From: Blastococcus colisei
GTDB lineage: Bacteria > Actinomycetota > Actinomycetes > Mycobacteriales > Geodermatophilaceae
DNA length: 36,274 nt
Direction of reading: 5' to 3'
NCBI RefSeq assembly: GCF_006717095.1
Contig: NZ_VFQE01000004.1
Span: 1 to 36,274, forward strand
This document shows positions 1-7,735 of the stretch, piece after piece (the first letter of the stretch is position 1; each line of letters begins with the position of its first letter). The notes beneath the pieces are model-generated. The model made no database searches. It saw only the letters and a program-made list of their open reading frames with translations, and had not been told where the DNA came from. The position numbers and the translations under genes are program-made.

Positions 1-401
1 GAGGCGACGTTCACCTCGTTGTGGACGTCCTGCGAGGCGTCGACGTCGCCCTCCTCGCTGCCGGCCTCGGCCTGGTTGCCGTTGCCGGCAACGACGACGA
101 CGGCGGAGGTGCCGCCGCCGGCGTTGATGTCGCCGGTCTGGGCGTTGTTTTCGACGTCGTTGCTGGCATCGCTGTTCTGGTCGACGTTGCTGTCGGCGTC
201 GCCGCCGTTGCCGTCCTCGCCGCCGTCTCCGCCCGTGGCGTTGGAGTCGGAGGTGTTGGAGGCGGTGGCGACGGTGTTGGAGCCGTCGCCTGCCGAGGCG
301 TTGTTGCTGCCCTCGTCGGCGCTCGCCGCCGCCTGGCCGAGGAAGAGCATTCCTCCGGCCATGCCTGCGATGGCGAGTCCGTTTCTCACGGATCGATTCA
401 C
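1..401 (-). CDS. Secreted Asn/Asp/Gly-rich acidic protein, C-terminus outside window
   Basis: The gene reads leftward and runs off the window edge, so only the first 133 residues are visible. I chose the GTG at 401 because AAAGGA lies about 8 nt upstream and because it gives a textbook signal peptide: MNRSVRN, a hydrophobic Gly/Ala/Leu/Met stretch, then AAASA before DEGS, with predicted cleavage near residue 28. The mature part is very acidic and polar, built from Asn, Asp, Gly, Ser and Ala (for example SNVDQNSDASNDVENN), with no cysteine and no recognisable domain. It is probably exported by Sec and stays extracellular or wall-associated. I do not recognise a family. It is upstream of nothing visible in the window, and the neighbouring minus-strand gene encodes another secreted low-complexity protein. 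Confidence 0.7.
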   Translation of the reverse strand, partial: MNRSVRNGLAIAGMAGGMLFLGQAAASADEGSNNASAGDGSNTVATASNTSDSNATGGDGGEDGNGGDADSNVDQNSDASNDVENNAQTGDINAGGGTSAVVVVAGNGNQAEAGSEEGDVDASQDVHNEVNVA

Positions 402-498
402 GTGCGTGTCCTTTGCGAGTGTGCACGCCACCGTTGGGTATGAAGTGACGCGCAGGGTGAATGGGTGATCGCTTGGGGCGGCTGCACTTGGTCGGTGA

Positions 499-516
499 TG
501 TGCCCCCCGTGGCACA
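499..516 (-). terminator. Possible hairpin terminator after the Ser/Thr-rich gene
   Basis: TGTGCC and GGCACA form a perfect 6-bp stem around a 6-nt loop, 36 nt beyond the stop of the Ser/Thr-rich gene (minus strand). There is no T tract, which is common in high-GC actinobacteria. Termination is inferred from position only. Confidence 0.3.
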
Positions 517-551
517 CCTGTGGACGGACGCTGGCCGCTGGAGCGGCGGCG

Positions 552-1856
552 TCAGTCCGGCCGGTCGGAGGGGTCGATCGCCGCGGTGGCGAGTGACCCC
601 TCTGCCGGCGCAGCGGGCGCGGCGTCCTTCACTGCGAGGGAGACCTCGAAGGGCGAGCCCAGGACGGCGATGGCTGACGCGGAGCCCGCCTTGGCGGAAC
701 CCGGCCCCGCACCCTGGCCGCTGCAGCTGCCGCCGCCGACGGTGGTGGTGGTGGCCGGCGCGGGAGCCGGAGCCTGCGGCACGACCGGGGCGCTCGCGGG
801 CGCCTGCGGGGCCGGGGTGGCGACCTGCTCGGCCAGCAGGTCCGACGGCGCTGCGGTGGTCGTCACCGGAGCCACCGGAGTGATCGGCTGCGGTGCGGCG
901 GCAGCCGAGGAGCCCCGGGTCGGGGAGGCGTCGTCGGCACCGTCCGCGGTAGCGGTGGCTGCGGCCTCGGACGGTTCAGCGATCGTCGTCTGACCGGCGG
1001 TCGTCCCCGGCGCGCACAGGATCCCTGGAGCCGTCGTCGGCGTCACGGTTGCGGTGGACGGGGTGGCCTGGCAGGCGGAAGCCGCCGGGACGGCGCTGTC
1101 GGCATCCTCGGCGGTGGCGTCCGTGTCCGTCGCCGCGCCGGTGGTGCACTCCGGCGTCCCGGTGGCGTCGGCGCCGGTCTCGTCGGTCGGCGTGGCGACG
1201 TCGGCGCCGGTCTCGTCGGTCGGCGTGGTGGCGTCGGCGCCGGTCGGAGTGGTGGAGACGGTCTCCGTCGTCGTCCCGTTGCCGGACGTGGTGGTCACGG
1301 TCTCCGACGTCGTCGTCGTCCCGTTGCTGGAGGTGGCGGTGACGGTCTGCGACGTCGTCGTCCCGTCGCTCGTCGTGGTCGTCGTCCTGGTGCTCGACGA
1401 GTTCGTGGAGGAGCCGCTGGAGGAGCTGCTGGAGGAACTGGTCGAGGAGCTGGTCGAGGAGCTGGTCGTCGTCGACTCGGACGTGGTCGAAGCAGGAGCC
1501 GGCTCGGCCGTGGCGGCGGCCTCCGCCGCGTGCGCGGACGTCGTCGTGGGCTCCGTCGGCTCGGATTCTGCCTTCTCCGGCTGCGGGCTCGTGGCCGTCG
1601 CCGAGGTCGTCGTCGTCGTGGTCCCAGAGCTGGCCGTGGTGCTCGACGCGGGGGATGTTCGCTGGTCAGGCGCTGGTTCGTGGTGCGTCGCCGAGGCCGC
1701 CGGCTCTTCGACGGCGGCGACGGCGGCGTCGGTCGAGACGGCGATGCAGGCGTAGGCGCCGGCTCCCAGGAAACACACGGCCGTCATGCGGCGGAGCCAG
1801 GACCAGCGGGCAGGCGACGGCACGAGGCCGTTCCTGGTCGCGGTGGTCCCGGTCAT
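552..1856 (-). CDS. Secreted Ser/Thr-rich mucin-like low-complexity protein
   Basis: This 434-residue protein starts with a basic segment (ARWSWLRR, about residues 16-23) and a hydrophobic stretch (about 24-48), consistent with a signal peptide or membrane anchor. The rest is low complexity. Residues 50-200 are dominated by Ser and Thr, including a run of consecutive Ser near residue 140 and SNGTTT/SGNGTTT repeats. A tandem TPTDETGAD pair follows, then Ala/Pro-rich sequence. Scattered cysteines occur in the second half (PECTT, SACQA, GILCAP, GGSCSG). Such composition is typical of wall-spanning or O-mannosylated stalk proteins of actinobacteria, but no domain supports a function. The start has no Shine-Dalgarno; a TAACGT hexamer 7 nt upstream suggests a leaderless mRNA. 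Long open frames on the opposite strand (for example 1054-1755) are mirrors of the repeat. Confidence 0.65.
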   Translation of the reverse strand: MTGTTATRNGLVPSPARWSWLRRMTAVCFLGAGAYACIAVSTDAAVAAVEEPAASATHHEPAPDQRTSPASSTTASSGTTTTTTSATATSPQPEKAESEPTEPTTTSAHAAEAAATAEPAPASTTSESTTTSSSTSSSTSSSSSSSSGSSTNSSSTRTTTTTSDGTTTSQTVTATSSNGTTTTSETVTTTSGNGTTTETVSTTPTGADATTPTDETGADVATPTDETGADATGTPECTTGAATDTDATAEDADSAVPAASACQATPSTATVTPTTAPGILCAPGTTAGQTTIAEPSEAAATATADGADDASPTRGSSAAAAPQPITPVAPVTTTAAPSDLLAEQVATPAPQAPASAPVVPQAPAPAPATTTTVGGGSCSGQGAGPGSAKAGSASAIAVLGSPFEVSLAVKDAAPAAPAEGSLATAAIDPSDRPD

Positions 1857-1869
1857 GCGGCGGACGTTA
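1857..1869 (-). promoter_or_regulatory. Candidate leaderless -10 element for the Ser/Thr-rich gene
   Basis: Minus strand: TAACGT (1869-1864) fits TANNNT and is followed by 7 nt and then the ATG at 1856. There is no purine-rich ribosome site. No clear -35 is visible. Confidence 0.4.
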
Positions 1870-1990
1870 TGGACGAGTCCGTCCGCTGGGCTACCCGATC
1901 GCGCACCACCAATCCGCTGTGCGGCGTGTCACAGCGTTACCCCTGTTCGGGGGATTGCAGAGCGTTACCGAAATCGAGCCGTTACCGTTC

Positions 1991-2011
1991 GTGGTATCAC
2001 GCTGATACCAC
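1991..2011 (+). promoter_or_regulatory. Perfect 9-bp inverted repeat, probable autoregulatory operator of the TA pair
   Basis: GTGGTATCA (1991-1999), a 3-nt spacer CGC, then TGATACCAC (2003-2011) form a perfect inverted repeat 40 nt before the antitoxin start. Type II antitoxins usually bind such palindromes to repress their own operon. TACCGT at 1983-1988 is a possible -10, which would put the start of transcription inside the palindrome. The heptamer CGTTACC also occurs three times just upstream (1935, 1963, 1980). Confidence 0.6.
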
Positions 2012-2051
2012 TGACGGACGAACCGCTACGACGTTCGGGGGACGACCTGGC

Positions 2052-2264
2052 ATGGCGATGACACTGCGACTCAACGAGGCGCAGACCGATGCGTTACGGC
2101 GTCGCGCGCGCGCCGAGGGCGCCTCGATGCAGGACGTCGCCCGGCGCGCGGTGGAGGCCTACATCCGGGCCCAGGAGCCGGAGGTGCCGATCGCCGTGCT
2201 GATCGACGAGGAGCTCGGCCGCTACGCCGGCGCCGTGGCGCAGCTGAGCCGATGGCAGGACTGA
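2052..2264 (+). CDS. Small ribbon-helix-helix-like antitoxin
   Basis: The product has 70 residues. The N-terminus (MAMTLRLNEAQTDALRRRA...) has a short basic beta-strand-like segment followed by two predicted helices ending in VEAYIRA. This is the layout of Arc/CopG-type DNA-binding domains used by antitoxins; the acidic C-terminal tail (EPEVPIAVLIDEEL) would wrap the toxin. The ATG at 2052 has a GGGGGA site about 10 nt upstream; the ATG at 2058 is an alternative. The toxin-like gene starts inside its last codons (13-nt overlap), so translation is coupled. It probably represses its own operon through the palindrome at 1991-2011. The assignment rests on size, layout and partner; no sequence search was possible. 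Confidence 0.7.
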   Translation: MAMTLRLNEAQTDALRRRARAEGASMQDVARRAVEAYIRAQEPEVPIAVLIDEELGRYAGAVAQLSRWQD

Positions 2265-2620
2265 GCCTCGAGGATCTCCTGGAGGTCGCCCGGCGCACGG
2301 TCGGACCGCACGTCCGTGTCCGTGACCTCGGACTGCTCAGTGCGGCCCTCGCCCGGGTGGAGGCCCGCGTGCTCGGACACGACGTCTACCCCAGCGTGGA
2401 GGAGCGGGCGGCGGCGTTGCTGCACTCCCTCGCCACCACGGCGCCGCTGGTGCACGGGAACCGGCCGTTCTGCTGGGCCGCGACCGCGGTGTACCTGGCT
2501 CGTCGCGGGCGGGCGTCGACGCTGACGGATGACGAGGCGATCGCCCTGGTCACCGACGTGCTGACCGGACGGGTCGAGACGGTCGAGTCGATCGCCGAGC
2601 GGCTCCGCTCGACCGCCTGA
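2252..2620 (+). CDS. Doc/Fic-family toxin-like protein with degenerate active site
   Basis: The 122-residue product matches the overall Doc layout: LSLEDLLEVARR at the N-terminus, VRDLGLLSAALAR, then AALLHSLA leading into the position of the Fic motif, and WAATAVYLARRG after it. Fic/Doc enzymes carry HxFx(D/A)GN(K/R)R, where the His is the catalytic base for phosphate, AMP or other transfer. Here residues 64-72 read A-P-L-V-H-G-N-R-P, so the catalytic His is Ala64, the acidic residue is His68 and the last basic residue is Pro72. Only the GN pair and one Arg remain. Either this is an inactive or antitoxin-neutralised relic, or a divergent branch with altered chemistry. The gene starts within the upstream antitoxin gene. 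The ORF is intact, so it is not an obvious pseudogene. Confidence 0.7.
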   Translation: MAGLSLEDLLEVARRTVGPHVRVRDLGLLSAALARVEARVLGHDVYPSVEERAAALLHSLATTAPLVHGNRPFCWAATAVYLARRGRASTLTDDEAIALVTDVLTGRVETVESIAERLRSTA

Positions 2621-2662
2621 CCCGCCCCTCGGGAGTGTCGCCCGGCTGTGTCCCCGGCCACG

Positions 2663-2668
2663 TACGGT
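2663..2668 (+). promoter_or_regulatory. Candidate leaderless -10 element for aidB
   Basis: TACGGT fits TANNNT and lies 7 nt before the ATG at 2676. This supports that ATG, rather than the GTG at 2667, as the start of a leaderless message. No Shine-Dalgarno sequence is visible. Confidence 0.4.
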
Positions 2669-2675
2669 GTCGATC

Positions 2676-4376
2676 ATGGGGTCCACGCACGAGGTGACCA
2701 ACCAGGTGCCGCCGTCGGCCGGGCACGATCCGATCGCCGGCGACGCGGCGCTCGCCGAGGCCTGCCTGCGGCATGCCGACGAGGCGACGCTGCATTCGCT
2801 GGCCGACCTGGGGCGGCTGGCCGGCAGCGAGCAGGCGCAGGAGTGGGGCCGGGTCGCCAACGAGAATCCGCCGAAGCTCAGGACCCACGACCGCTACGGC
2901 CACCGGATCGACGAGGTGGAGTTCCATCCCTACTGGCACGAGCTGATGCGGACGGCGGTCGAGAACGGCCTGGCCGGCGCACCGTGGGCTGCCCTGTCCG
3001 CCCACCCCACCGCCCCGACGCAGTCCGCCCACCCCGCCGCCCCGACACAGTTCGCCGATCCCACCGCCCCGACGCGCTTTCCCCACGCGCACGTGCGCCG
3101 CGCCGTCGGCTATGTCGGCTGGACCCAGAACGAGATGGGCCATGCCTGTCCGATCACCATGACCTACGCCGCCGTCCCCGCGCTGCGCCGCACCCCCGAG
3201 CTCGCGGCGCGCTACGAGCCGGGGCTCACCGCCACGGCCTACCAGTTCGGACTGACCGAGCCGTCGGCCAAGCGAGGGCTGATCGCCGGCATGGGGATGA
3301 CGGAGAAGCAAGGGGGCTCCGACGTCCGGGCCAACACCACTCGCGCCGTGGCCGAGCCGGACGAGTCCTACCGCCTGACGGGCCACAAGTGGTTCACCTC
3401 CGCGCCCATGAGCGACCTGTTCCTGGTGCTGGCGCAGCTCGAGGAGGGCGTGTCGTGCTTCGCCGTCCCGCGGGTACTTCCGGACGGCAGCCGGAACGTG
3501 TTCCACGTGCAACGTCTCAAGGACAAGCTCGGCGACCGGTCCAACGCCTCCAGCGAGGTGGAGTTCGACGGGACGGTGGGCTGGCTGGTCGGCGAGCCCG
3601 GCCGCGGCGTGCCGGCGATCATCGAGATGGTCAACATGACCAGGCTGGACTGCGTCCTGGGCTCGGCCGCCACGGTGCGCGCCGCCCTCACCCAGGCGAT
3701 CCACCACGCCCGGCACCGGCGGGCGTTCGGCGCTCTGCTGGTCGACCAGCCGCTGATGCAGAACGTGCTGGCCGACCTGGCCGTGGAGAGCGAGGCGGCG
3801 ACCGCCCTGGCCATCCGGCTCGCGGCGGCGGTGGACTCGGGCGAGTCGGCGTTCCTGCGCCTGGCGGGTGCCGCGGCGAAGTTCTGGGTGTGCAAGCGGG
3901 CGCCGGGCGTCGTCGCCGAGGCGATGGAGGTGCTGGGCGGCAACGGGTACGTCGAGGACTCCGGGCTGCCGCGGCTCTACCGGCAGTCGCCGCTGAACTC
4001 GATCTGGGAGGGGTCGGGCAACGTGATCGCGCTCGACGTGCTGCGCGCGATGGGGCGTTCCTCGGACACGCTGGCCGCGGTGAGCGCGGAGATCGAGCTC
4101 GCCCGCGGGGCGGACGAGCGGTTCGACGACGCGGTGAAGCGGCTGCACGCCGAGCTCGGGGACGCGGAAGGGCTACCGTTCCGGGCGCGGCGAATCGCCG
4201 GTCTTCTCGCGCTGTGCCTCCAGGGCTCGCTGCTGCTGCGGTACGCGCCGACGGCCGTCGCGGATGCCTTCTGCGCCTCTCGCCTGGGCGAACGCGGCGG
4301 TGCCGCGCTCGGGATGCTCCCGGCCGGTGCCGCGGCCGGCACGATCGTCGATCGGGCGTCGATCGCGGCTGTCTGA
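2676..4376 (+). CDS. aidB: AidB-family acyl-CoA dehydrogenase
   Basis: This FAD-dependent acyl-CoA dehydrogenase-fold protein closely follows E. coli AidB, the alkylation-response protein with isovaleryl-CoA dehydrogenase activity. Matching blocks include ANENPPKL, VEFHPYWHELM, CPITMTYAA, KRGLIAGMGMTEKQGGSDV, GHKWFTSAPMSDLFLVLAQ, LKDKLGDRSNASSEVEF, LGGNGYVEDSGLPRLYR and NSIWEGSGNV. At about 566 residues it is slightly longer than AidB. The extra length is partly a His/Pro/Ala/Thr-rich insert made by a 27-bp tandem repeat just before the HAHVRRAVGY segment. In E. coli, AidB binds DNA and is proposed to protect against alkylation; whether that holds here is inference. The GTG at 2667 is an alternative start. 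It stands alone, 55 nt after the toxin-like gene. Confidence 0.9.
   Translation: MGSTHEVTNQVPPSAGHDPIAGDAALAEACLRHADEATLHSLADLGRLAGSEQAQEWGRVANENPPKLRTHDRYGHRIDEVEFHPYWHELMRTAVENGLAGAPWAALSAHPTAPTQSAHPAAPTQFADPTAPTRFPHAHVRRAVGYVGWTQNEMGHACPITMTYAAVPALRRTPELAARYEPGLTATAYQFGLTEPSAKRGLIAGMGMTEKQGGSDVRANTTRAVAEPDESYRLTGHKWFTSAPMSDLFLVLAQLEEGVSCFAVPRVLPDGSRNVFHVQRLKDKLGDRSNASSEVEFDGTVGWLVGEPGRGVPAIIEMVNMTRLDCVLGSAATVRAALTQAIHHARHRRAFGALLVDQPLMQNVLADLAVESEAATALAIRLAAAVDSGESAFLRLAGAAAKFWVCKRAPGVVAEAMEVLGGNGYVEDSGLPRLYRQSPLNSIWEGSGNVIALDVLRAMGRSSDTLAAVSAEIELARGADERFDDAVKRLHAELGDAEGLPFRARRIAGLLALCLQGSLLLRYAPTAVADAFCASRLGERGGAALGMLPAGAAAGTIVDRASIAAV
2997..3077 (+). repeat. Three in-frame 27-bp tandem repeats inside aidB
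   Basis: The units are 2997-3023, 3024-3050 and 3051-3077, encoding SAHPTAPTQ, SAHPAAPTQ and FADPTAPTR. The first two differ at only a few bases, so the expansion is recent. The reading frame is kept. Confidence 0.85.
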
Positions 4377-4492
4377 TCACCCGTCCGAGGAACTACTCTC
4401 GATGTCATTCACCGGGCGACCGCGGCACTGCCGGACGGGTCCGTACCGAATTTCCGCCTGGAGCGGACGACGAACGGGCGAGGCGGGGGAGC

Positions 4493-6613
4493 GTGCAACC
4501 AGACGGTGACGGGCCGCGGCCAAGCCAGCCCGACGTGCTGGCCGGCGTCCCCGATGCCGTCTACCGCCTCGACCACGAGGGCCGGTTCACGTACTTGAAC
4601 GCCGCGGCCGAGAGGCTGCTCGAGCGCCGAGCGCAGAAGCTGCTCGGTCACCACGCGTTCCATGTCTTCCCGGCCTCGCGCGGGACGATCGCCGAGACGC
4701 ACTTCCGGGACGTCCTCGCCGACCGGCAGCCCCGCCAGTTCGAGTACTACCACGAGCCGCAGGACCGCTGGTACGACGTGCGAGCGTTTCCCGACCCGGG
4801 CGGGCTCGCCGTCTTCTTCCGGGACATCGACGCGCGGCACCGCACCGACCAGCAGCGGGAGGCCGCGCTCCACGAGCTCACGGCAGTCCTCGCGGCCCTG
4901 CCGACGGCCACCGTCCTGGTCGGCGAGGACGGCCGCATCCTGGTCACCAACCGAGCCTGGGAGGCCGACGCCGACCTGCTGCGCAGCAACGACATCGACG
5001 CCGGCGGGGTCGGTGACGGATATCTGGACTGCATGTCGCGAGGACTGCGGCCCGGCGACCACGCCATGATCGCGGCCGCGTTCCACCGGCTGCAGGCCGA
5101 GTCCGCGGAGAGTCCTCCCGGGTCGTTCGACCACGAGTACTCCGCCCAGCTCGGCTCGTTCACCAGCTGGTTCCGGCTGCAGGCCGCGCGGGTTCCGGAG
5201 TCGCGACGAATCGTGGTGACCCACACGAACATCACCGACCGGGTGCGGGGCGAGCAGGCGCTCGCCTGGCGGGCGGGCCACGACGAGCTGACCGGCCTGC
5301 CGAACAGAGCCACGTTGCTGGACATGACCGCCGACGCGCTGGCGTCGGGCTCCCCCGACGCCCCGGGCACCGCACTGCTGGTGCTGGACCTCGACGGGTT
5401 CAAGACGGTCAACGACTCCCTCGGCCACCAGCTCGGCGACCGGCTGCTGCGCGAGGTGGGCGGTCGCCTGGCCGAGCAGGTGCGACCGGGCGACGCCGTG
5501 GGCCGGCTCGGTGCCGACCAGTTCGTCGTCCTCGCCCGCGACTGCGACCAGGCAGAGGCCGCGGCGCTGGCTTTCCGGCTGCAGACGACGTTCACCTCGC
5601 CGTTCACGGCGTCCGGCATCTCCGTTCCCCTGTCGGCGAGCATCGGCGTCGCCGTGTCCCGGTCGGACGTGCGCGACCCGCACCAGCTGCTCAGTGACGC
5701 CGACGCCGCGATGTTCGCGGCGAAGAGCTCCGGACGCGACCGGGTCCACCTGTTCTCCCCCGGGCTCCGCGAGGCGGCGCGCTGGCGGCTGGAGGTCGCC
5801 ACGCGGCTGCGAGGCGACGCGATCGACCAGCTCGTCGTCCACTACCAGCCGGTCGTCCGCCTGGACACGGGCGCGGTCGAGGGCGTGGAGGCCCTGGTCC
5901 GCTGGCAGCATCCCGAGCGCGGCCTGCTCCCTCCCGACTCCTTCCTGTCCGTCGCCGAGGAGACCGGTCAGGTCATCCCGATCACCCGGTGGCTGCTCCG
6001 CGAGACGACCCGCAAGGCGGCCGAGTGGGCCGCGCAGGGGCTTCCGCTGCGCATGTCGGTGAACGTGAGCGCCCGGCACTTCTCCGCCGAGACCCTGGTC
6101 AGGGACGTCCGGGTGGCGCTGCGCGACTCCGGGCTGCCGCCGGACCAGCTGGTCCTGGAGCTGACCGAGACCAGCGTCGCCGAGGACCCGACCCGCGCCG
6201 AGGACCAGCTCACCGTGCTGCGGAGCTTCGGTGTGCGGGTCGCCATCGACGACTTCGGGACCGGCTGGTCGTCCCTCGCGCAGCTGTTCTCCCTGCCGAT
6301 CGGCACGCTCAAGATCGACCGGTCGCTGCTGAATGCGGCCGAGCGGGCCGTGGCCGGGGAGACCGGTGCGGTGCTCACGGCCATCGTCGAGCTCACCCGG
6401 ACCCTGGGCATCAGGTCGGTCGCGGAGGGCGTCGAGACACCGGAACACCTGCGGATGGTGCGGGAAGCAGGGTGCGACCTCGCCCAGGGCTGGTTGCTCG
6501 GTCAGCCCATGCCGGCCGAGGAGATCCCCCGTTTCGTGCGATCGGTCCAGGCTGCCGGCGGCGATCTGTGCGCGCTCGCCGTCGCCGGCAGCGCGGCCTC
6601 CCAGGCCGGGTGA
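4493..6613 (+). CDS. PAS-PAS-GGDEF(degenerate)-EAL c-di-GMP phosphodiesterase
   Basis: This 706-residue cytoplasmic signalling protein has no membrane segment. Two PAS-like sensor domains come first (about 15-120, with FTYLNAAAERLL, and about 130-250). The GGDEF domain (about 255-420) has GADQF at residues 340-344 instead of GGDEF, so cyclase activity is probably lost, though it may still bind GTP. The EAL domain (about 440-690) keeps its catalytic set: EAL at 466-468, NVSARHF, ELTETS, IDDFGTGWSS, LKIDRS, AEGVET and QGW. I predict c-di-GMP hydrolysis controlled by the PAS domains. The GTG at 4493 follows a GGGGGAG stretch; no other start is available in frame before the first PAS domain. A PilZ c-di-GMP receptor lies 1.1 kb downstream on the same strand, separated by a NYN gene. 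Confidence 0.92.
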   Translation: MQPDGDGPRPSQPDVLAGVPDAVYRLDHEGRFTYLNAAAERLLERRAQKLLGHHAFHVFPASRGTIAETHFRDVLADRQPRQFEYYHEPQDRWYDVRAFPDPGGLAVFFRDIDARHRTDQQREAALHELTAVLAALPTATVLVGEDGRILVTNRAWEADADLLRSNDIDAGGVGDGYLDCMSRGLRPGDHAMIAAAFHRLQAESAESPPGSFDHEYSAQLGSFTSWFRLQAARVPESRRIVVTHTNITDRVRGEQALAWRAGHDELTGLPNRATLLDMTADALASGSPDAPGTALLVLDLDGFKTVNDSLGHQLGDRLLREVGGRLAEQVRPGDAVGRLGADQFVVLARDCDQAEAAALAFRLQTTFTSPFTASGISVPLSASIGVAVSRSDVRDPHQLLSDADAAMFAAKSSGRDRVHLFSPGLREAARWRLEVATRLRGDAIDQLVVHYQPVVRLDTGAVEGVEALVRWQHPERGLLPPDSFLSVAEETGQVIPITRWLLRETTRKAAEWAAQGLPLRMSVNVSARHFSAETLVRDVRVALRDSGLPPDQLVLELTETSVAEDPTRAEDQLTVLRSFGVRVAIDDFGTGWSSLAQLFSLPIGTLKIDRSLLNAAERAVAGETGAVLTAIVELTRTLGIRSVAEGVETPEHLRMVREAGCDLAQGWLLGQPMPAEEIPRFVRSVQAAGGDLCALAVAGSAASQAG

Positions 6614-6717
6614 TCGGCCGCCGGGCCGGCCGCCGGGCGACCGCGCCGGCCGGGCCGCCACGGCCGCCCGAGCTGCGCCCCCCGGTCCCGGGACGCACGG
6701 AGGAGCGGTCGGCGCGG

Positions 6718-6723
6718 CAGACT
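6718..6723 (+). promoter_or_regulatory. Candidate leaderless -10 element (CAGACT-N6-GTG) for the NYN gene
   Basis: CAGACT is followed by 6 nt and the GTG at 6730. The same arrangement, sharing GGCAGACTG and CCCGTG, is found before the GAF-ANTAR gene at 12416. Confidence 0.45.
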
Positions 6724-6729
6724 GCTCCC

Positions 6730-7464
6730 GTGCCCGACAGCCTCGACGCCGAACTCGCGACCCTGACCGACGGGGAGCCGGTGCCCGACGGGCCGTCGTC
6801 CCTGCCTGCCGCGGCGGTGGCCGAGGGGCGGCCGCAGCCGGCGCTGGACCTCCTGATCTGGGACGCCCCGAACATCGACATGACCCTGTCGACGGTGATC
6901 GGAGCGCGTCCGACCGCGGCCTCGCGACCCCGGTTCGACGCCATCGCGGCCTGGTTCGTCGACGGCGCCGGGGATCCGACCGCGCCCGGTGCACCGGAGG
7001 TCGAGGCGTGCGTGTTCGCCAACATCCCGCCGCAGCCCGGGACGCTGCAGCGCTGGGTGGAGGCGCTGCGAGGCTTCGGGTACTCGGTGTTCGCCCGGCC
7101 GAAGTCGCAGCCCGACGACGACATCGACCAGGACATGCTCGACCACATCGCCGTGCGGGCCCACAGTCATCGGCTGCGGCGGCTGGTCGTGTTCTCCGGC
7201 GACGGGCGGAACTTCGCCGAACCCCTGGAGCAGATGGTCCGCGAGGGCACCCACGTCGTCGTCGTGGCCTTCAGCGAGGTGGCCGGCTACGCCATCAGCT
7301 CGGAGCTCCTGGAGTTCATCGACATCGAGGACGTGCCCGGGGCCTTCGTCGAGCCGCTGGACCGGGTCCGCCTCGACGCGCTGCCGCCGGACGGCGCCTG
7401 GCTGCGCCCGACTCGCAGCCTGCGGGACTTCGTGAGCAGCTTCAACGCCCGCCGGGATCGCTGA
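6730..7464 (+). CDS. NYN (PIN-like) domain protein, putative RNase
   Basis: The 244-residue product carries a NYN domain of the PIN-like nuclease fold from about residue 38 to 200. Recognisable parts are LDLLIWDAPNIDMTL (first acidic site), a variable middle, DDDIDQDMLDHIA (second acidic cluster) and VVFSGDGRNFAEPL (third acidic site), then LEFIDIEDVPGAF. These acidic positions bind metal in PIN-like nucleases. A standalone NYN protein of this type is common in actinobacteria; its RNA substrate is unknown. The GTG at 6730 is favoured because the domain begins soon after and the CAGACT box implies a leaderless mRNA. It sits 116 nt after the EAL gene. That gap holds the GC-rich inverted sequence GGCCGCCGGGCCGGCCG near 6617, possibly a terminator, and a GTCCCGGGAC palindrome at 6685-6694. 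Confidence 0.8.
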   Translation: MPDSLDAELATLTDGEPVPDGPSSLPAAAVAEGRPQPALDLLIWDAPNIDMTLSTVIGARPTAASRPRFDAIAAWFVDGAGDPTAPGAPEVEACVFANIPPQPGTLQRWVEALRGFGYSVFARPKSQPDDDIDQDMLDHIAVRAHSHRLRRLVVFSGDGRNFAEPLEQMVREGTHVVVVAFSEVAGYAISSELLEFIDIEDVPGAFVEPLDRVRLDALPPDGAWLRPTRSLRDFVSSFNARRDR

Positions 7465-7735
7465 GGGGTCCGCACGCCGAGGTGCCGCGCCCACCGCGGC
7501 CGGCGCTCGCTGCGGCGACGCTCCTGCCCCTTCCGGGTGGAGGACGGCGGGCGGGACCTCCTCGACCGTCGATCCGGGCCGATGACAGTGAGAGGCGCAG
7601 CAGGTGTTGCGCCCTGCGGCGCGTCGGGGGCGGGCGGCGTGGTCGGTCGTCGGCCCGCGAGTTACCGTCCCATCGCGGTGTGGCAGAGCGGGTCGAACGG
7701 GCCCGTGCCCCCGCGGTACCGATCGGAGAGGCACC

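Noticed and set aside
1156-1480. CRISPR-like appearance of the repeats in the Ser/Thr-rich gene
   Set aside because: The repeats are in-frame protein repeats without regular spacers.
1049-1755. Long plus-strand frames opposite the Ser/Thr-rich gene
   Set aside because: They are the complement of Ser/Thr codon repeats; the minus-strand frame has the signal peptide and start signal.
4377-4492. Extension of the GGDEF-EAL frame upstream to about 2648
   Set aside because: That frame merely runs antisense to nothing and through aidB in another frame; there is no start codon between aidB and 4493.
4409-6994. An 861-codon minus-strand open frame opposite the GGDEF-EAL gene
   Set aside because: It is a shadow of the plus-strand gene with no domain or ribosome site.
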